From NCBI GenBank assembly GCA_026399755.1, contig JAPLQI010000017.1:1-50611 (forward strand): a stretch of DNA of 50,611 nt, in the 5' to 3' direction. Source of the stretch: Pseudomonadota bacterium (GTDB lineage: Bacteria > Pseudomonadota > Gammaproteobacteria > Burkholderiales > Chitinibacteraceae). Made by a program: the position numbers and the translations under genes. Below, one piece after another: positions 35,849-45,629 of this stretch; the first letter of the stretch is position 1, and every line of letters starts with the position of its first letter. Below the pieces are notes generated by a model that saw only the letters and a list, made by a program, of their open reading frames with translations, did no database searches and had not been told where the DNA came from.

Positions 35849-36595
35849 ATGCTCTGGTTTGCCAAATGGCTACGCCTTATCATTGCCTGGCTCGATCTCT
35901 GTGTTTTTACCCTGCTGATGCTGATCCTTGCGCGTCTGCCTATGGCGCTTATTTCTGGCTGCTACCCCCCATTATTTCAAGCTTGGTGCCGCTGTTTTGT
36001 AAGGGCGCTAGGGGTAGAGCTGCGCTTACATCAGCACTACAAAACATCACTCCCCACCCAATATATTTTGATCGCCAATCACCCATCCGTTTTTGAAGAC
36101 GTTGGTATCCCGGCTTTATTTACAGTTAGAAACCTAGCCAAAGAAGAAGTGCGCAGTTGGTGGTTTGTTGGGCGAATTGCTGAAGCGGCAGGCACACTTT
36201 TTGTAAGGCGCGAGCAAAAAGACGCTAGGCAAGCTGCGCTACAAAATATGATTTACGCAGTCAAAGCGGGGCACTCAATTGCCCTCTATCCAGAAGGAGG
36301 CTGTAAAGGCCGCCGCCTGTGGGATAAGTTTTTATATGGCGCATTTACCGTTTCCCTTGAAACAGGCGTACCCATCTTGCCGGTGTTTTTACATTATGAA
36401 GCGCAGGCAGCCTTTGAATGGGGCCCCAATACCACACTCCTACAAAAACTATGGCAAGTCATTTGCGCCCCAAATAAAGTGGCTCACTATCATGTATTTG
36501 ATCCGCTAGAAGCGAGCCAATTTACAGACCGTGATGATTACTCTCGCCATACTTATTCACTTTATTTGGAATGGCAAAAACGTTTTCTTGAGTAA
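35849..36595 (+). CDS. PlsC-like 1-acyl-glycerol-3-phosphate acyltransferase family protein
   Basis: This 248-residue protein has one or two N-terminal hydrophobic segments (residues 8-45) and the acyltransferase motifs: motif I NHPSVFED (77-84) and motif III YPEGGCKGRRL (147-157). In motif I the residue five after the catalytic His78 is Glu83 rather than the usual Asp; an Asp follows at 84. Family members acylate lysophosphatidate or ornithine-lipid type acceptors. The frame opens upstream at 35828, but ATG 35849 follows GCGGAG with good spacing. No operon partner is seen. Confidence 0.82.
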   Translation: MLWFAKWLRLIIAWLDLCVFTLLMLILARLPMALISGCYPPLFQAWCRCFVRALGVELRLHQHYKTSLPTQYILIANHPSVFEDVGIPALFTVRNLAKEEVRSWWFVGRIAEAAGTLFVRREQKDARQAALQNMIYAVKAGHSIALYPEGGCKGRRLWDKFLYGAFTVSLETGVPILPVFLHYEAQAAFEWGPNTTLLQKLWQVICAPNKVAHYHVFDPLEASQFTDRDDYSRHTYSLYLEWQKRFLE

Positions 36596-36706
36596 AGTAT
36601 TTTGCTTTATCTATCTGGTTTATTACCCAAATGGAGCGGCTAACTGCAGTTTGTAGTACGTTGCCGCTATAATTAGCGCCATATCTATTGAGTAGCCTCG
36701 CCCCAA

Positions 36707-39046
36707 ATGGCCATATTTCGTAAAAAAAACGTCGCGAATGTCTCCAGCCGCGCCGCCTTGCCACCGCAAATTGCGATTTTATTACGCGAATCTTGGTGGT
36801 TTATTCTGGTCGTCTTAGTGATTTACCTCGTCTTAGTATTAAGCACCTACAGCCCCATTGATCCTGGTTGGTCGCATAGCGCCACTCGACCCGAGATTCA
36901 TAATCGAGGAGGCGCGGTAGGTGCTTGGATCGCCGATGTCTTGCTGTATTTATTCGGCTTTTCGGCATGGTGGTGGGTGGGCTTTTGTTTTTCTGCCATT
37001 TTATGGGGCTACCGCCGTAACGATCATGTGAGCGATAGCGCTCGCCCCACGGTGCTGTTTGCTTGTATCGGTTTTTTGCTGTTTATTTTATCCAGCTCCT
37101 GCTTTGAAGCCCTGCGCCTGCACAGCCTCACTGCCGCACTGCCCCAAGCCCCTGGAGGAATTCTCGGCGTCTCGCTCGGCGGCTGGCTCTATCTGAGTTT
37201 TGGCTTTTCAGGTGCAACTCTTTTCTTAATTGCCACCCTTTGCATTGGCGTTTCTCTCTTTACAGGGCTTTCCTGGCTACACCTCATGGAAAACTTGGGC
37301 ACTGTAATCGAGTTAGCCGTATTTAAAACGCGTGACTATATCCAAGCCTCCCAAGATAGAAAAATTGGCCGTGAAGCCACGGTAATGCGCAGCGAGAAAG
37401 TCACCTCAGAGAAAAAACGCTTCGATGAGAAGCCTCCTGTTCGCATAGAAGCCGCGCATACCGAACCCCCTACTATTGCAGCTAAGCTCAGCAAGAAAGC
37501 GCAGGAAGAACAGCAAAAAGCAGCACAAGTTCCGCTGTTTACTGCCGAAGACTTACCTGTGATTGCTAGCAACCAAGCCTTACCGCCGATCAAGCTCCTC
37601 ACGCCCGCGCCACCCGCTAAAGAAACCATCAGCAAGGAAACGCTGGAATTCACCTCTAGGCTGATCGAGAAAAAACTGGCCGACTTTAATGTGGAAGTCA
37701 AAGTCATCGCTGCCTACCCAGGCCCGGTAATTACTCGCTACGAGATTGAGCCTGCTGTCGGTGTAAAAGGCTCGCAGATTGTGAACCTGATGAAAGATCT
37801 ATCCCGTGCACTTGGCCTTGTGTCAATTCGAGTTGTCGAAACCATCCCAGACAAAACCTGCATGGGGCTTGAGCTACCCAACCCAACGCGCCAAATTATT
37901 CGCCTATCCGAAATTTTATCCTCCGAGCCTTATCACGCAATGGGCAGCAAACTCACCATTGCGCTGGGCAAAGATATTACCGGCAAGCCCATCGTTACCG
38001 ATCTGGGCAAAGCACCGCATATGCTGGTGGCAGGGACCACCGGCTCGGGTAAATCGGTAGGTGTGAACGCGATGATTTTAAGCTTGGTCTACAAGGCCAC
38101 AGCCGATGAAGTGCGCTTTATTATGATCGACCCAAAAATGCTTGAGTTGTCCGTCTACGAAGGTATTCCGCACTTACTGGCCCCAGTGGTCACCGACATG
38201 AAGCTGGCCGCCAATGCGCTGAACTGGTGTGTGGCAGAAATGGAAAAACGCTACCGCCTGATGAGCACCTTTGGTGTGCGTAATCTAGCGGGCTTTAACC
38301 AAAAATTACGCGAAGCAGAAAAAGCCGGCAAACCGCTTACCAATCCTTTTTCTCTGACTCCGGACGAGCCTGAGCGCCTTGAGCATCTGCCCTTTATTGT
38401 GGTGGTTGTCGATGAGTTCGCCGACCTCATCATGGTAGCGGGCAAAAAGATTGAAGAGCTGATCGCACGTCTTGCGCAAAAAGCCCGTGCTGCTGGCATT
38501 CATTTGATTCTGGCGACCCAACGCCCATCTGTGGACGTGATTACCGGCCTGATCAAGGCCAATATCCCAACACGTTTAGCATTTCAGGTATCGAGCAAAA
38601 TCGATAGCCGCACCATTCTTGATCAAATGGGCGCAGAGGCCTTGCTGGGCCAAGGGGATATGTTGTTTCTGCCACCGGGCAGCGGCTATCCACTGCGCGT
38701 GCATGGTGCCTTTGTGGACGATAACGAAGTGCACCAGGTGGTTGAAAACCTCAAGCAACAAGGCGAGCCCAACTATATCGACGGTATTTTGAATGGTGGC
38801 TTTGAAGCCGAGGCCGCCGCGGGCGGGGGCAATGGCGAGGCGAATAATGAAAGCGATCCACTTTACGATGAAGCGGTCGCCTTTGTACTTAAAAGCCGCC
38901 GAGCCTCTATCTCATCCGTACAACGCCAACTACGCATCGGCTATAACCGCGCTGCAAGGCTCATTGAGCAGATGGAAGCCTCAGGCCTAGTCAGCGGGAT
39001 GGAAACCAACGGCAATCGCACTGTGCTAGCCCCTGCAAGCGAATAA
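36707..39046 (+). CDS. ftsK: DNA translocase FtsK
   Basis: This 779-residue septal DNA pump has about four membrane helices in the first 210 residues and a short charged linker. The motor domain has Walker A GTTGSGKS near residue 442 and Walker [11 protein letters not shown]. The C-terminal winged-helix gamma domain ([38 protein letters not shown]) reads KOPS sites and activates XerCD. The linker is far shorter than in E. coli FtsK, as in many betaproteobacteria. A second FtsK could exist elsewhere in the genome. Confidence 0.94.
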   Translation: MAIFRKKNVANVSSRAALPPQIAILLRESWWFILVVLVIYLVLVLSTYSPIDPGWSHSATRPEIHNRGGAVGAWIADVLLYLFGFSAWWWVGFCFSAILWGYRRNDHVSDSARPTVLFACIGFLLFILSSSCFEALRLHSLTAALPQAPGGILGVSLGGWLYLSFGFSGATLFLIATLCIGVSLFTGLSWLHLMENLGTVIELAVFKTRDYIQASQDRKIGREATVMRSEKVTSEKKRFDEKPPVRIEAAHTEPPTIAAKLSKKAQEEQQKAAQVPLFTAEDLPVIASNQALPPIKLLTPAPPAKETISKETLEFTSRLIEKKLADFNVEVKVIAAYPGPVITRYEIEPAVGVKGSQIVNLMKDLSRALGLVSIRVVETIPDKTCMGLELPNPTRQIIRLSEILSSEPYHAMGSKLTIALGKDITGKPIVTDLGKAPHMLVAGTTGSGKSVGVNAMILSLVYKATADEVRFIMIDPKMLELSVYEGIPHLLAPVVTDMKLAANALNWCVAEMEKRYRLMSTFGVRNLAGFNQKLREAEKAGKPLTNPFSLTPDEPERLEHLPFIVVVVDEFADLIMVAGKKIEELIARLAQKARAAGIHLILATQRPSVDVITGLIKANIPTRLAFQVSSKIDSRTILDQMGAEALLGQGDMLFLPPGSGYPLRVHGAFVDDNEVHQVVENLKQQGEPNYIDGILNGGFEAEAAAGGGNGEANNESDPLYDEAVAFVLKSRRASISSVQRQLRIGYNRAARLIEQMEASGLVSGMETNGNRTVLAPASE

Positions 39047-39360
39047 AGCGATCACATAGAAAAGCCCTGGGCAGATCATCAGTCGGCTGCTAGCTCCCCC
39101 ATAAAACACAAAGCACTGTTTCTTATGGGGGAGCTTTCCCCGATACGGTGATTTTAAGACACTCCCCCCAAACCTAAAATCCCCACAACGTCCATTTTTA
39201 GCCCGTAATAGACGGCAAGCAAACACACTTTTTTACCTTCAATTTATTAACTAAAAAAACAAGCACTTATATCACGCCCAAGCCCCGTAAAGCCTAGCGC
39301 TAGCGGCTCAAGCACCTTAGAAAAAAAATACAATTACTTAGTGCCTAAGTGATATAGCTC
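39047..39360. other. Intergenic region with a 12-bp inverted repeat
   Basis: No gene is seen here. GCTCCCCCATAA (39093-39104) and TTATGGGGGAGC (39123-39134) form a perfect twelve-pair stem with an 18-base loop, downstream of ftsK. It could act as a terminator or mRNA-stabilising hairpin, although only a few Ts follow. The rest is AT-rich upstream sequence of rpmB. Confidence 0.55.
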
Positions 39361-39390
39361 TTGAAACAAGCGGTGGATCTATGCTATAAA
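39361..39390 (+). promoter_or_regulatory. Sigma-70 promoter of rpmB-rpmG
   Basis: TTGAAA (39361-39366) and TATAAA (39385-39390) are 18 bases apart, 36 bases before the rpmB start. An AT-rich stretch (poly-A near 39320) could serve as an UP element. Confidence 0.7.
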
Positions 39391-39425
39391 TCCGGTTTTT
39401 CTCAGAAGTCAGGGAATTACCCACC

Positions 39426-39659
39426 ATGGCACGAGTATGTGTAGTCACCGGCAAGCGCCCAGTGACAGGGAACAATGTTTCCCACGCCAATAACAGAACC
39501 AAGCGTCGTTTTCTTCCAAATCTGCACAGCCGTCGTTTCTGGGTAGAAAGCGAAAACCGCTTCGTTCGTCTGCGTGTATCTAACGCAGCACTCCGTACTA
39601 TCGATAAACTAGGCATCGAAGTCGTCCTCGCGGATCTCCGCGCTCGTGGCGAAGTTTGA
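39426..39659 (+). CDS. rpmB: 50S ribosomal protein L28
   Basis: This 77-residue protein has the L28 signature [20 protein letters not shown] and the [21 protein letters not shown] segment. It is the first of the conserved rpmB-rpmG pair, with rpmG starting 17 bases after its stop. There is a fair promoter upstream. Confidence 0.97.
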   Translation: MARVCVVTGKRPVTGNNVSHANNRTKRRFLPNLHSRRFWVESENRFVRLRVSNAALRTIDKLGIEVVLADLRARGEV

Positions 39660-39676
39660 GGCTGAGGTAAGAAATC

Positions 39677-39832
39677 ATGCGTGAAAAAATCAAGCTGGAA
39701 TCCAGCGCAGGTACTGGTCACTTTTACACAACGACCAAGAACAAGCGCACAATGCCAACAAAGCTAGAAATCAAGAAGTACGATCCCGTGGTTCGTAAAC
39801 ACGTGATCTACAAGGAAACCAAGCTGAAGTAA
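39677..39832 (+). CDS. rpmG: 50S ribosomal protein L33
   Basis: This 51-residue protein begins [20 protein letters not shown] and ends [11 protein letters not shown], the typical L33. It lacks the CxxC pairs of zinc-binding L33, so it is the zinc-independent (C-minus) form. It starts 17 bases after rpmB, with GAGGTAAG as the ribosome site. Confidence 0.97.
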   Translation: MREKIKLESSAGTGHFYTTTKNKRTMPTKLEIKKYDPVVRKHVIYKETKLK

Positions 39833-39903
39833 TTCAGTGGCTGTACGGTGACCTTCATACTCGAACCCTGCCCTTGGTGGGGTTTTTGTATTTCTAGTGC
39901 ATC

Positions 39904-39933
39904 AAAAAAGCCAAACTTAGTTTGGCTTTTTTT
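39904..39933. terminator. Bidirectional terminator between rpmG and LysR gene
   Basis: AAAAAAGCCAAAC and GTTTGGCTTTTTT form a long AT-edged stem around a TTA-type loop, with T runs in both directions. It lies between two convergent genes and can end both. Confidence 0.88.
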
Positions 39934-39945
39934 ATCAAGAAACAA

Positions 39946-40833
39946 CTAGGGCAAATCCCACTCTGTTTTTAGCGAGCTTTTAAGCATGGCAATTAAAGGA
40001 TCCTGCTCTCTATCTGCGGAATAAATAAACTGCAATGGCACTCGCACCGCAATCTCGCCGCCGCGCCACAAGGCAATTGATCCATCGGCAGCAAAGCGCT
40101 TCGCTGTTCGCTCGGCCAGAATCGCCACCCCCATCCCCGCTTTAACCAGCTCCACCAAGGTTGCTTCTTCATCAAATTCACCGACAATTTTTGGCGCAAT
40201 ATTCTGACTGCGCCACAATTCCAAAGTGATTTCTGCAAGGCTAGTAAATTGCGATAGGCCTAGCCAAGGCGCTTTACCCAGTGTTTTCCAATCGGCATTA
40301 GCCAGCTCGGCTGCCAGCGCTGGTGGCAAGGCCACACAGAAACCAATTTCGATCAGTTGCAAAGTGGTCACGTTTTGATAGGGGTTGCGGCCCAGATAAA
40401 AACCACCGTCCAGCACTTTTTTGCGTACATCATTTAGCACACTCACCGAAATACCGTGAGTCGTTTGTGCCGAAATGAGCGGATACTTTTCCCGCAAATG
40501 CGCCAACCAAGAGCCCAAACGCAGCCTTGCAGGCACGCCTATCGTACCAATTTTGACTTTTCCTCTAGGCTCACCTGCCAGTGCTTTGGCGCGATTTTGC
40601 ATGCCACGCGCCAACGCTAAAATGTTTTCTGCATCCGGCTGCAATAGCTTTCCAGCCTCTGTTAGCTGCACACCGCCGGGGAAGCGTTCAAACAAGGGCA
40701 CGCCAAATTCTTCTTCTAAGGCCTTTATTTGCGCGGTTACGGCAGGCTGAGACAGATGTAATAATTCTGCCGCCTGAGTTAGATGCCCCTGCTGTGCAAC
40801 GGCAATAAAAGTGCGAAGTTGGTAGATTTCCAT
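39946..40833 (-). CDS. LysR-family transcriptional regulator
   Basis: This 295-residue regulator has an N-terminal winged helix-turn-helix (QLRTFIAVAQQGHLTQAAELLHLSQPAVTAQIKALEEE, residues 4-42) and a LysR substrate-binding domain. It diverges from yjcH-actP with a 229-bp gap, and LysR genes often control the divergent unit, so acetate uptake is a possible target. That link is positional only. The effector is unknown. Confidence 0.88.
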   Translation of the reverse strand: MEIYQLRTFIAVAQQGHLTQAAELLHLSQPAVTAQIKALEEEFGVPLFERFPGGVQLTEAGKLLQPDAENILALARGMQNRAKALAGEPRGKVKIGTIGVPARLRLGSWLAHLREKYPLISAQTTHGISVSVLNDVRKKVLDGGFYLGRNPYQNVTTLQLIEIGFCVALPPALAAELANADWKTLGKAPWLGLSQFTSLAEITLELWRSQNIAPKIVGEFDEEATLVELVKAGMGVAILAERTAKRFAADGSIALWRGGEIAVRVPLQFIYSADREQDPLIAMLKSSLKTEWDLP

Positions 40834-41062
40834 ATCGAAAGTATGCTCAAAAATACGCCCACTGTCAGCTTATTCACAGTAATAAACTGTAGTCCTTCCC
40901 GCGACAAGTTCATCTCTAAAAGTAAGCCCAGTGCAATGCAACATCAGCTTTGCTGATTTTGTGCATCAAAAATTGCAATTAGCATGAAAAGATCGCTGTC
41001 GTTACATTACAGATCGGTTGTCCCTTCCGGGATCCACCTTGTATCAAAGGAGGAGTCTAAGC

Positions 41063-41371
41063 ATGAATGAACCTATCATCGACCGTATTCAGCAAAACCC
41101 TAAGTTTGCCGAACTGGTCCAGAAGAAAACCAGCCTCTCTTGGCTTTTATCATCAGTGATGCTGGTGATTTACTACGGCTTTATTCTCGTCATCGCATTT
41201 TCCCCCAAAACATTGGGGATCCCACTCTCAGCAGGCAGTGTCACCACCATTGGCATTCCCATTGGCATCTTGGTGATTTTGTCGGCCTTCGTGCTCACCG
41301 GCATTTATGTACGCCGTGCGACTGAGTTCGACCAGTTGACCCGTGAAATTATCGAGGAAGCAAAGCAATGA
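41063..41371 (+). CDS. yjcH: DUF485 membrane protein (YjcH)
   Basis: This 102-residue protein has two membrane helices (about 27-48 and 60-82) and the DUF485 pattern ([32 protein letters not shown]). It routinely accompanies ActP-type acetate permeases. The frame opens at 41018, but ATG 41063 follows AAAGGAGGAG and is clearly the start. It overlaps actP by 4 bp. Confidence 0.92.
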   Translation: MNEPIIDRIQQNPKFAELVQKKTSLSWLLSSVMLVIYYGFILVIAFSPKTLGIPLSAGSVTTIGIPIGILVILSAFVLTGIYVRRATEFDQLTREIIEEAKQ

Positions 41372-43176
41372 TGCATAAATTGCACAAGCAGCTAGGCTGC
41401 GGCGCGCTGATGGCGCTTGCCAGCTTGCCGACATGGGCATCTGGCACCATCGATGGCCCAGTCACCAAGCAAGCGATGAACTGGCACGCCATCATTATGT
41501 TTTTTCTATTTGTCGCCTTTACCCTTGGGGTGACTTACTGGGCGGCACGTAAAACCCGCTCTGCGAAAGATTTTTACTCTGCTGGCGGCGGCATTACTGG
41601 CTTTCAAAATGGCTTAGCCATTGCAGGCGACTATATGTCGGCGGCATCCTTTCTTGGGATTTCCGCGCTGGTATTTGATACCGGCTACGATGGCCTGATT
41701 TACTCGCTAGGCTTCTTGGTAGGCTGGCCAGTGATTACCTTCTTGGTGGCAGAGCGTCTGCGTAACCTCGGTAAATACACTTTTGCCGATGTGGCATCTT
41801 ACCGCTTGCAACAAGGCCCAGTGCGCACCTTTGCTGCAACGGGCACCTTGGTTGTGGTAGCGCTGTATCTGATCGCCCAAATGGTAGGTGCTGGTAAATT
41901 GATCCAACTGCTATTTGGTATGAACTACAACACCGCCGTGTTGTTGGTCGGTGTGCTGATGGTGATTTACGTGATTTTTGGTGGCATGTTGGCCACTACA
42001 TGGGTGCAGATCATTAAAGCCGTGCTACTGCTGTCTGGTGCTAGCTTTATGGCCTTTATGGTGCTTAAACATGTGAACTTCAATGTGGAAGGCATGTTTG
42101 CCCAAGCCGTACAGGTTAAACAAGCAGGTGCACAGCTCTTAGCCATCAAAGCCTCGGCCGCCTCCGAAGTTGCAGCACAAGCCGTTGCCAGCAACGCGCC
42201 TGATGCGGCGACGCTAGTCGAAAAAGCATCGGATGCCGCCAAAGCCGCAGTGAAAGCCGCTAAAAACATCATGGCCCCTGGTGGCTTGGTTTCTAACCCG
42301 ATTGATGCGATTTCTCTAGGCTTGGCACTGATGTTTGGTACAGCGGGCTTGCCACATATTCTGATGCGCTTCTTTACCGTAAAAGATGCTCAAGCTGCGC
42401 GTAAATCAGTGTTTGTGGCCACAGGGTTTATTGGTTACTTCTACATTCTGACTTTCATTATCGGCTTTGGCGCGATCATGCTGGTCTCCACCGACCCATC
42501 GTATAAAGACGCCGCAGGCAAATTGCTGGGCGGCTCTAATATGGCGGCGATTCACCTTTCACACGCCGTCGGTGGCGATTTATTCCTTGGCTTTATTTCA
42601 GCCGTTGCCTTTGCCACCATTTTAGCCGTGGTTTCTGGATTGACTTTATCCGGCGCATCCGCCGTTTCGCATGATCTGTATGCCAGCGTTTGGCGTAAAG
42701 GCCGTGTGGACGAAGCCACAGAAATCCGCGTATCTAAATACGCAACCGTGGCCTTAGGTGTAGTCGCCATCTTGCTAGGCATTATGTTCGAGAAGCAAAA
42801 CATCGCCTTTATGGTGGGCTTAGCTTTCTCTATCGCTGCATCGGCCAACTTCCCAGTGCTATTTTTATCGATGTTCTGGAAAGGCTTAACCACTCGCGGT
42901 GCGGTGATTGGCGGCTACTCAGGGCTAATCTGCGCGGTGGTGTTGATTATTCTTGGGCCAGCCGTTTGGGTAGATACACTGGGCAATGCCAAGGGCAGCG
43001 AATTATTCCCTTATAAAAACCCAGCTATTTTCTCAATGACTTTAGCGTTTCTGATGACGTGGATTTTCTCTATCACCGATAAGAGCGCTCAAGCGGATTC
43101 TGAGCGTGCCGCATTCCTGCCACAATTTATCCGCTCTATGACAGGGGTAGGTGCAGAAGGCGCATCAAAGCATTAA
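41368..43176 (+). CDS. actP: Cation/acetate symporter ActP with Ala-rich insert
   Basis: This 602-residue sodium:solute symporter has a signal-like N-terminus (ending PTWAS) and about 13 helices. The SSS-family segments [29 protein letters not shown] and [15 protein letters not shown] are present (given as ends only). It imports acetate and other short acids. Residues about 250-300 form an Ala/Lys/Glu-rich helical insert ([36 protein letters not shown]). I do not expect this in E. coli ActP, which is about 50 residues shorter. It overlaps yjcH by 4 bp and is followed by a strong terminator. Confidence 0.92.
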   Translation: MMHKLHKQLGCGALMALASLPTWASGTIDGPVTKQAMNWHAIIMFFLFVAFTLGVTYWAARKTRSAKDFYSAGGGITGFQNGLAIAGDYMSAASFLGISALVFDTGYDGLIYSLGFLVGWPVITFLVAERLRNLGKYTFADVASYRLQQGPVRTFAATGTLVVVALYLIAQMVGAGKLIQLLFGMNYNTAVLLVGVLMVIYVIFGGMLATTWVQIIKAVLLLSGASFMAFMVLKHVNFNVEGMFAQAVQVKQAGAQLLAIKASAASEVAAQAVASNAPDAATLVEKASDAAKAAVKAAKNIMAPGGLVSNPIDAISLGLALMFGTAGLPHILMRFFTVKDAQAARKSVFVATGFIGYFYILTFIIGFGAIMLVSTDPSYKDAAGKLLGGSNMAAIHLSHAVGGDLFLGFISAVAFATILAVVSGLTLSGASAVSHDLYASVWRKGRVDEATEIRVSKYATVALGVVAILLGIMFEKQNIAFMVGLAFSIAASANFPVLFLSMFWKGLTTRGAVIGGYSGLICAVVLIILGPAVWVDTLGNAKGSELFPYKNPAIFSMTLAFLMTWIFSITDKSAQADSERAAFLPQFIRSMTGVGAEGASKH

Positions 43177-43196
43177 GAATTGTGATAAAAAAATAC

Positions 43197-43227
43197 AACG
43201 CCATGCAGGATTGCATGGCGTTTTTTT
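43197..43227 (+). terminator. Terminator after actP
   Basis: AACGCCATGCA and TGCATGGCGTT form an eleven-pair stem around GGAT, followed by a T run. Confidence 0.9.
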
Positions 43228-43275
43228 ATTGCGCTTATTTAATAATTAAATATATTTTCATAAAGATTAATACCC

Positions 43276-43425
43276 CAATCCTATCAACTTAAGGAAATGC
43301 TTTTTGTAGGGCGGGAGAAACCCGCGAGCGATGCAAAAAAATACGCGGGTTTCACCCGCCCTACGATAATTCAATGCTTGTCATTGCGTGGCATGCCATG
43401 GCTTATTGCTAAGTTGATAGGGTTG
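43276..43425. repeat. MITE-like palindromic element
   Basis: Terminal inverted repeats CAATCCTATCAACTTAAG (43276-43293) and CTAAGTTGATAGGGTTG (43409-43425) bracket a near-perfect 21-base palindrome (43306-43326 against 43344-43364, one mismatch) of GTAGGGCGGG...CCCGCG type. The whole is about 150 bases and has no gene. Related pieces lie at 77-142, 16970-17067 and 50470-50490. GATTAAT occurs on both sides (43265-43271, 43425-43431), but this may not be a target duplication. Confidence 0.7.
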
Positions 43426-43546
43426 ATTAATCCCCCTGCAAAGGGTAAAACTAATTCAATCAATGCATTAGCTTACACCCCAACTTTAACCCCTTTGTCA
43501 TATTCAAATGGCACTATTCATTTAATTTTAACTTGGGGTTATTCAT

Positions 43547-45457
43547 ATGAAACGCAGCACAATTGCGCTTAGTATTGCGCTTGCCTCACTATTAGCTGCT
43601 TGTAATAGTGACAATACCGAAACCACCACCAGCACAAACAATAAACCCTTTATCATCACCGGTGTATTTCAAGACTCAGCAGTAGAAGGCTTGGAATACA
43701 GCACCACCAGTAATCCAAGCGTGCAATACACCAAGGCCGATGGCTTTTATTTATATCAGGTGGGGGACGAAATCACCTTTAAAATTGGCGGCGTAGTATT
43801 AGGTAAAGCCATTGCCACAGCTAAATTATCCCCTGCTGATTTAAGTGGTGGCTTTAATGATAAAGCCATTAATGTCGCGCAATTACTGCAAACACTGGAT
43901 AGCGATGGCGATCCAAGTAATGGGATTAAGCTTGAAGCGGCCCAGCGCGATTTATTAAAAACATTAACAGAATCCAGCATCAAATTAGCCGCAAGTGGTA
44001 AGGACTTTGGCACAGAGCTCGCCAAACTTGGCTTAAAAGTGCGTGATCGCAATTTAGCCAGCGAGCATTTTGAATCCACACTCGCCAGCCAATTTGGCAA
44101 AGACAATACCAGCAAGATTGGCGACATCAGCGTCACCAAGCATCAAGTTGTGGTCGATCCCAAATTTAATGTGGCCTATCCGGGCACATTAGCGGGCCTG
44201 AAAGCCACTTTCCCCAATGGATTTCCATTTAGCATGGGCTCGGCGCTGGCCTTTAAAGAAAAAACCAAAGATGGCGCAATTGAGTTTTATGTATTGAGCG
44301 ATCGCGGCCCTAATGCCGATTCGCCTAATCTGGCCGATGGCAGCGCCAGCAAAATCTTCCCCGCCCCTGATTTCACGCCTAAATTTGGCGTAATGCGCTT
44401 AAAAGACGGCGTAGCTAGCCTTGTTTCAGTGACTGATATTTTAAATGCCGACGGCAGCAAAACCACGGGCCGCCCAACGGCCGCCAATGAAGTCGGCTCC
44501 AGCAAAGAAGCACCACTCTCCGAAACCCTGCAAACCCTCGCCACCGATAAAAACGGCATCGATCCTGAAGGCATCGTGGTCGATAAAAATGGTGATTTGT
44601 GGATTTGCGATGAATACGGCCCCTTCCTGATCCGCATTGATGTTAAAACCGGCAAGATTGCCGAAAAACTCTATCCGGGCGCAGGCCTACCGGCAGTGCT
44701 TGCCAATCGCCAGGCAAATCGTGGTTTTGAAGGCATCGCCATTGCTCCCACCAGCGGCAAAATCTACGCCGCAATACAAAGCAATTTAGAAATCAGCGAT
44801 AGCAAAAATAATAAATCGACTAAGGCGCTGTTTACGCGGATCGCCGAATACGACCCAGCCACCAAGGCCACCCGCATGTTTGCCTACCCGATTGACGCCA
44901 ACTATTCAAAAAGCAAAGAGCTGAAAATTGGCGATCTACTGGCGATTTCCGATACTCGCTTCTTGCTGATCGAACAAGGCATTCAAAAAGATGGCCTGAT
45001 GCATCGCAGTATTTATCTGATCGATATCAGCAGCGCCACAGATCTAAGCGGCAAAACGCTGAGCGATAAGAGGGATCTGGAATTTGGCGCGGCAGCGGAT
45101 TTGGCCAATATCCAAATGGTGAAACGCACTAAGCTCTTTGATTACGACGCGCTCAGTGGCGGCTTTGGCTATTTAGCAGAGAAATCAGAAGGCTTAACCA
45201 TGATCGACGGCAGAACCATTGCCATCGTGAATGACAATGACTTTGACATTAAAGCCAGCCTGCAAGACGCCAAAGGCAAAACCGCCACCGATTGCAAAAT
45301 CACCGACGGTAAGCTTACCGGCTGCAAAATTGATGATGTGGCAGTCGCGGCCGATGCGGTGAAATTAAATATCAGTCGAGGCGATCCAACGCAAGCCCCT
45401 TCACGACTGTGGCTATTTAAATTGCCAAAGGATATTAAGGAATACAGCGTGAATTAA
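43547..45457 (+). CDS. Esterase-like/phytase-like lipoprotein
   Basis: This 636-residue lipoprotein has a signal ending in LLAAC (Cys19). Residues about 30-150 form an N-terminal domain that I do not recognise. A phytase-like/esterase-like beta-propeller domain follows, with the FYVLSDRGPNADSP, DPEGIVVDKNGDLWICDEYGPFL, ANRGFEGIAI and MIDGRTIAIVNDNDFD segments typical of that family. It should be exported and tethered to the outer membrane. Phosphate ester hydrolysis is the family suggestion, but activity is unproven for most members. A decayed copy of its last 89 bases lies at 50331-50419. Confidence 0.85.
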   Translation: MKRSTIALSIALASLLAACNSDNTETTTSTNNKPFIITGVFQDSAVEGLEYSTTSNPSVQYTKADGFYLYQVGDEITFKIGGVVLGKAIATAKLSPADLSGGFNDKAINVAQLLQTLDSDGDPSNGIKLEAAQRDLLKTLTESSIKLAASGKDFGTELAKLGLKVRDRNLASEHFESTLASQFGKDNTSKIGDISVTKHQVVVDPKFNVAYPGTLAGLKATFPNGFPFSMGSALAFKEKTKDGAIEFYVLSDRGPNADSPNLADGSASKIFPAPDFTPKFGVMRLKDGVASLVSVTDILNADGSKTTGRPTAANEVGSSKEAPLSETLQTLATDKNGIDPEGIVVDKNGDLWICDEYGPFLIRIDVKTGKIAEKLYPGAGLPAVLANRQANRGFEGIAIAPTSGKIYAAIQSNLEISDSKNNKSTKALFTRIAEYDPATKATRMFAYPIDANYSKSKELKIGDLLAISDTRFLLIEQGIQKDGLMHRSIYLIDISSATDLSGKTLSDKRDLEFGAAADLANIQMVKRTKLFDYDALSGGFGYLAEKSEGLTMIDGRTIAIVNDNDFDIKASLQDAKGKTATDCKITDGKLTGCKIDDVAVAADAVKLNISRGDPTQAPSRLWLFKLPKDIKEYSVN

Positions 45458-45473
45458 ACAGTAGTCATACCCC

Positions 45474-45509
45474 ATTCATACGGCGCAATCGCCATTGCGC
45501 CGTATGAAT
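45474..45509. terminator. Perfect 16-bp hairpin after the phytase-like gene
   Basis: ATTCATACGGCGCAAT and ATTGCGCCGTATGAAT are exact inverted copies around CGCC. It lies 16 bases after the stop codon. No T run follows, so it may be a Rho-assisted terminator, a 3'-end stabiliser, or a protein-binding palindrome ahead of the AraC gene. Confidence 0.7.
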
Positions 45510-45629
45510 CTCCCTCACATCTAGCGTATTACCTCTTCGGGTTGAATACGCCCAACTCAATCAACTCCGCAAGATTTGTCAAATCTCCCCATGCTATTGT
45601 TCTGCTCATACGAACAAAGCAAAACAGCG

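Noticed and set aside
35668-36096. 142-codon frame spanning the motA-plsC gap
   Set aside because: It starts in the palindromic repeat and runs into the acyltransferase gene in another frame. Its opening residues arise from the repeat itself.
43265-43431. GATTAAT on both sides of the MITE-like element as a target-site duplication
   Set aside because: ATTAAT is its own reverse complement, so it may simply continue the terminal inverted repeat. The left copy also stands four bases away from the repeat end. Not enough to call a duplication.
43297-43572. 91-codon frame over the MITE-like element
   Set aside because: It is made of repeat sequence and overlaps the signal peptide of the phytase-like gene in another frame.
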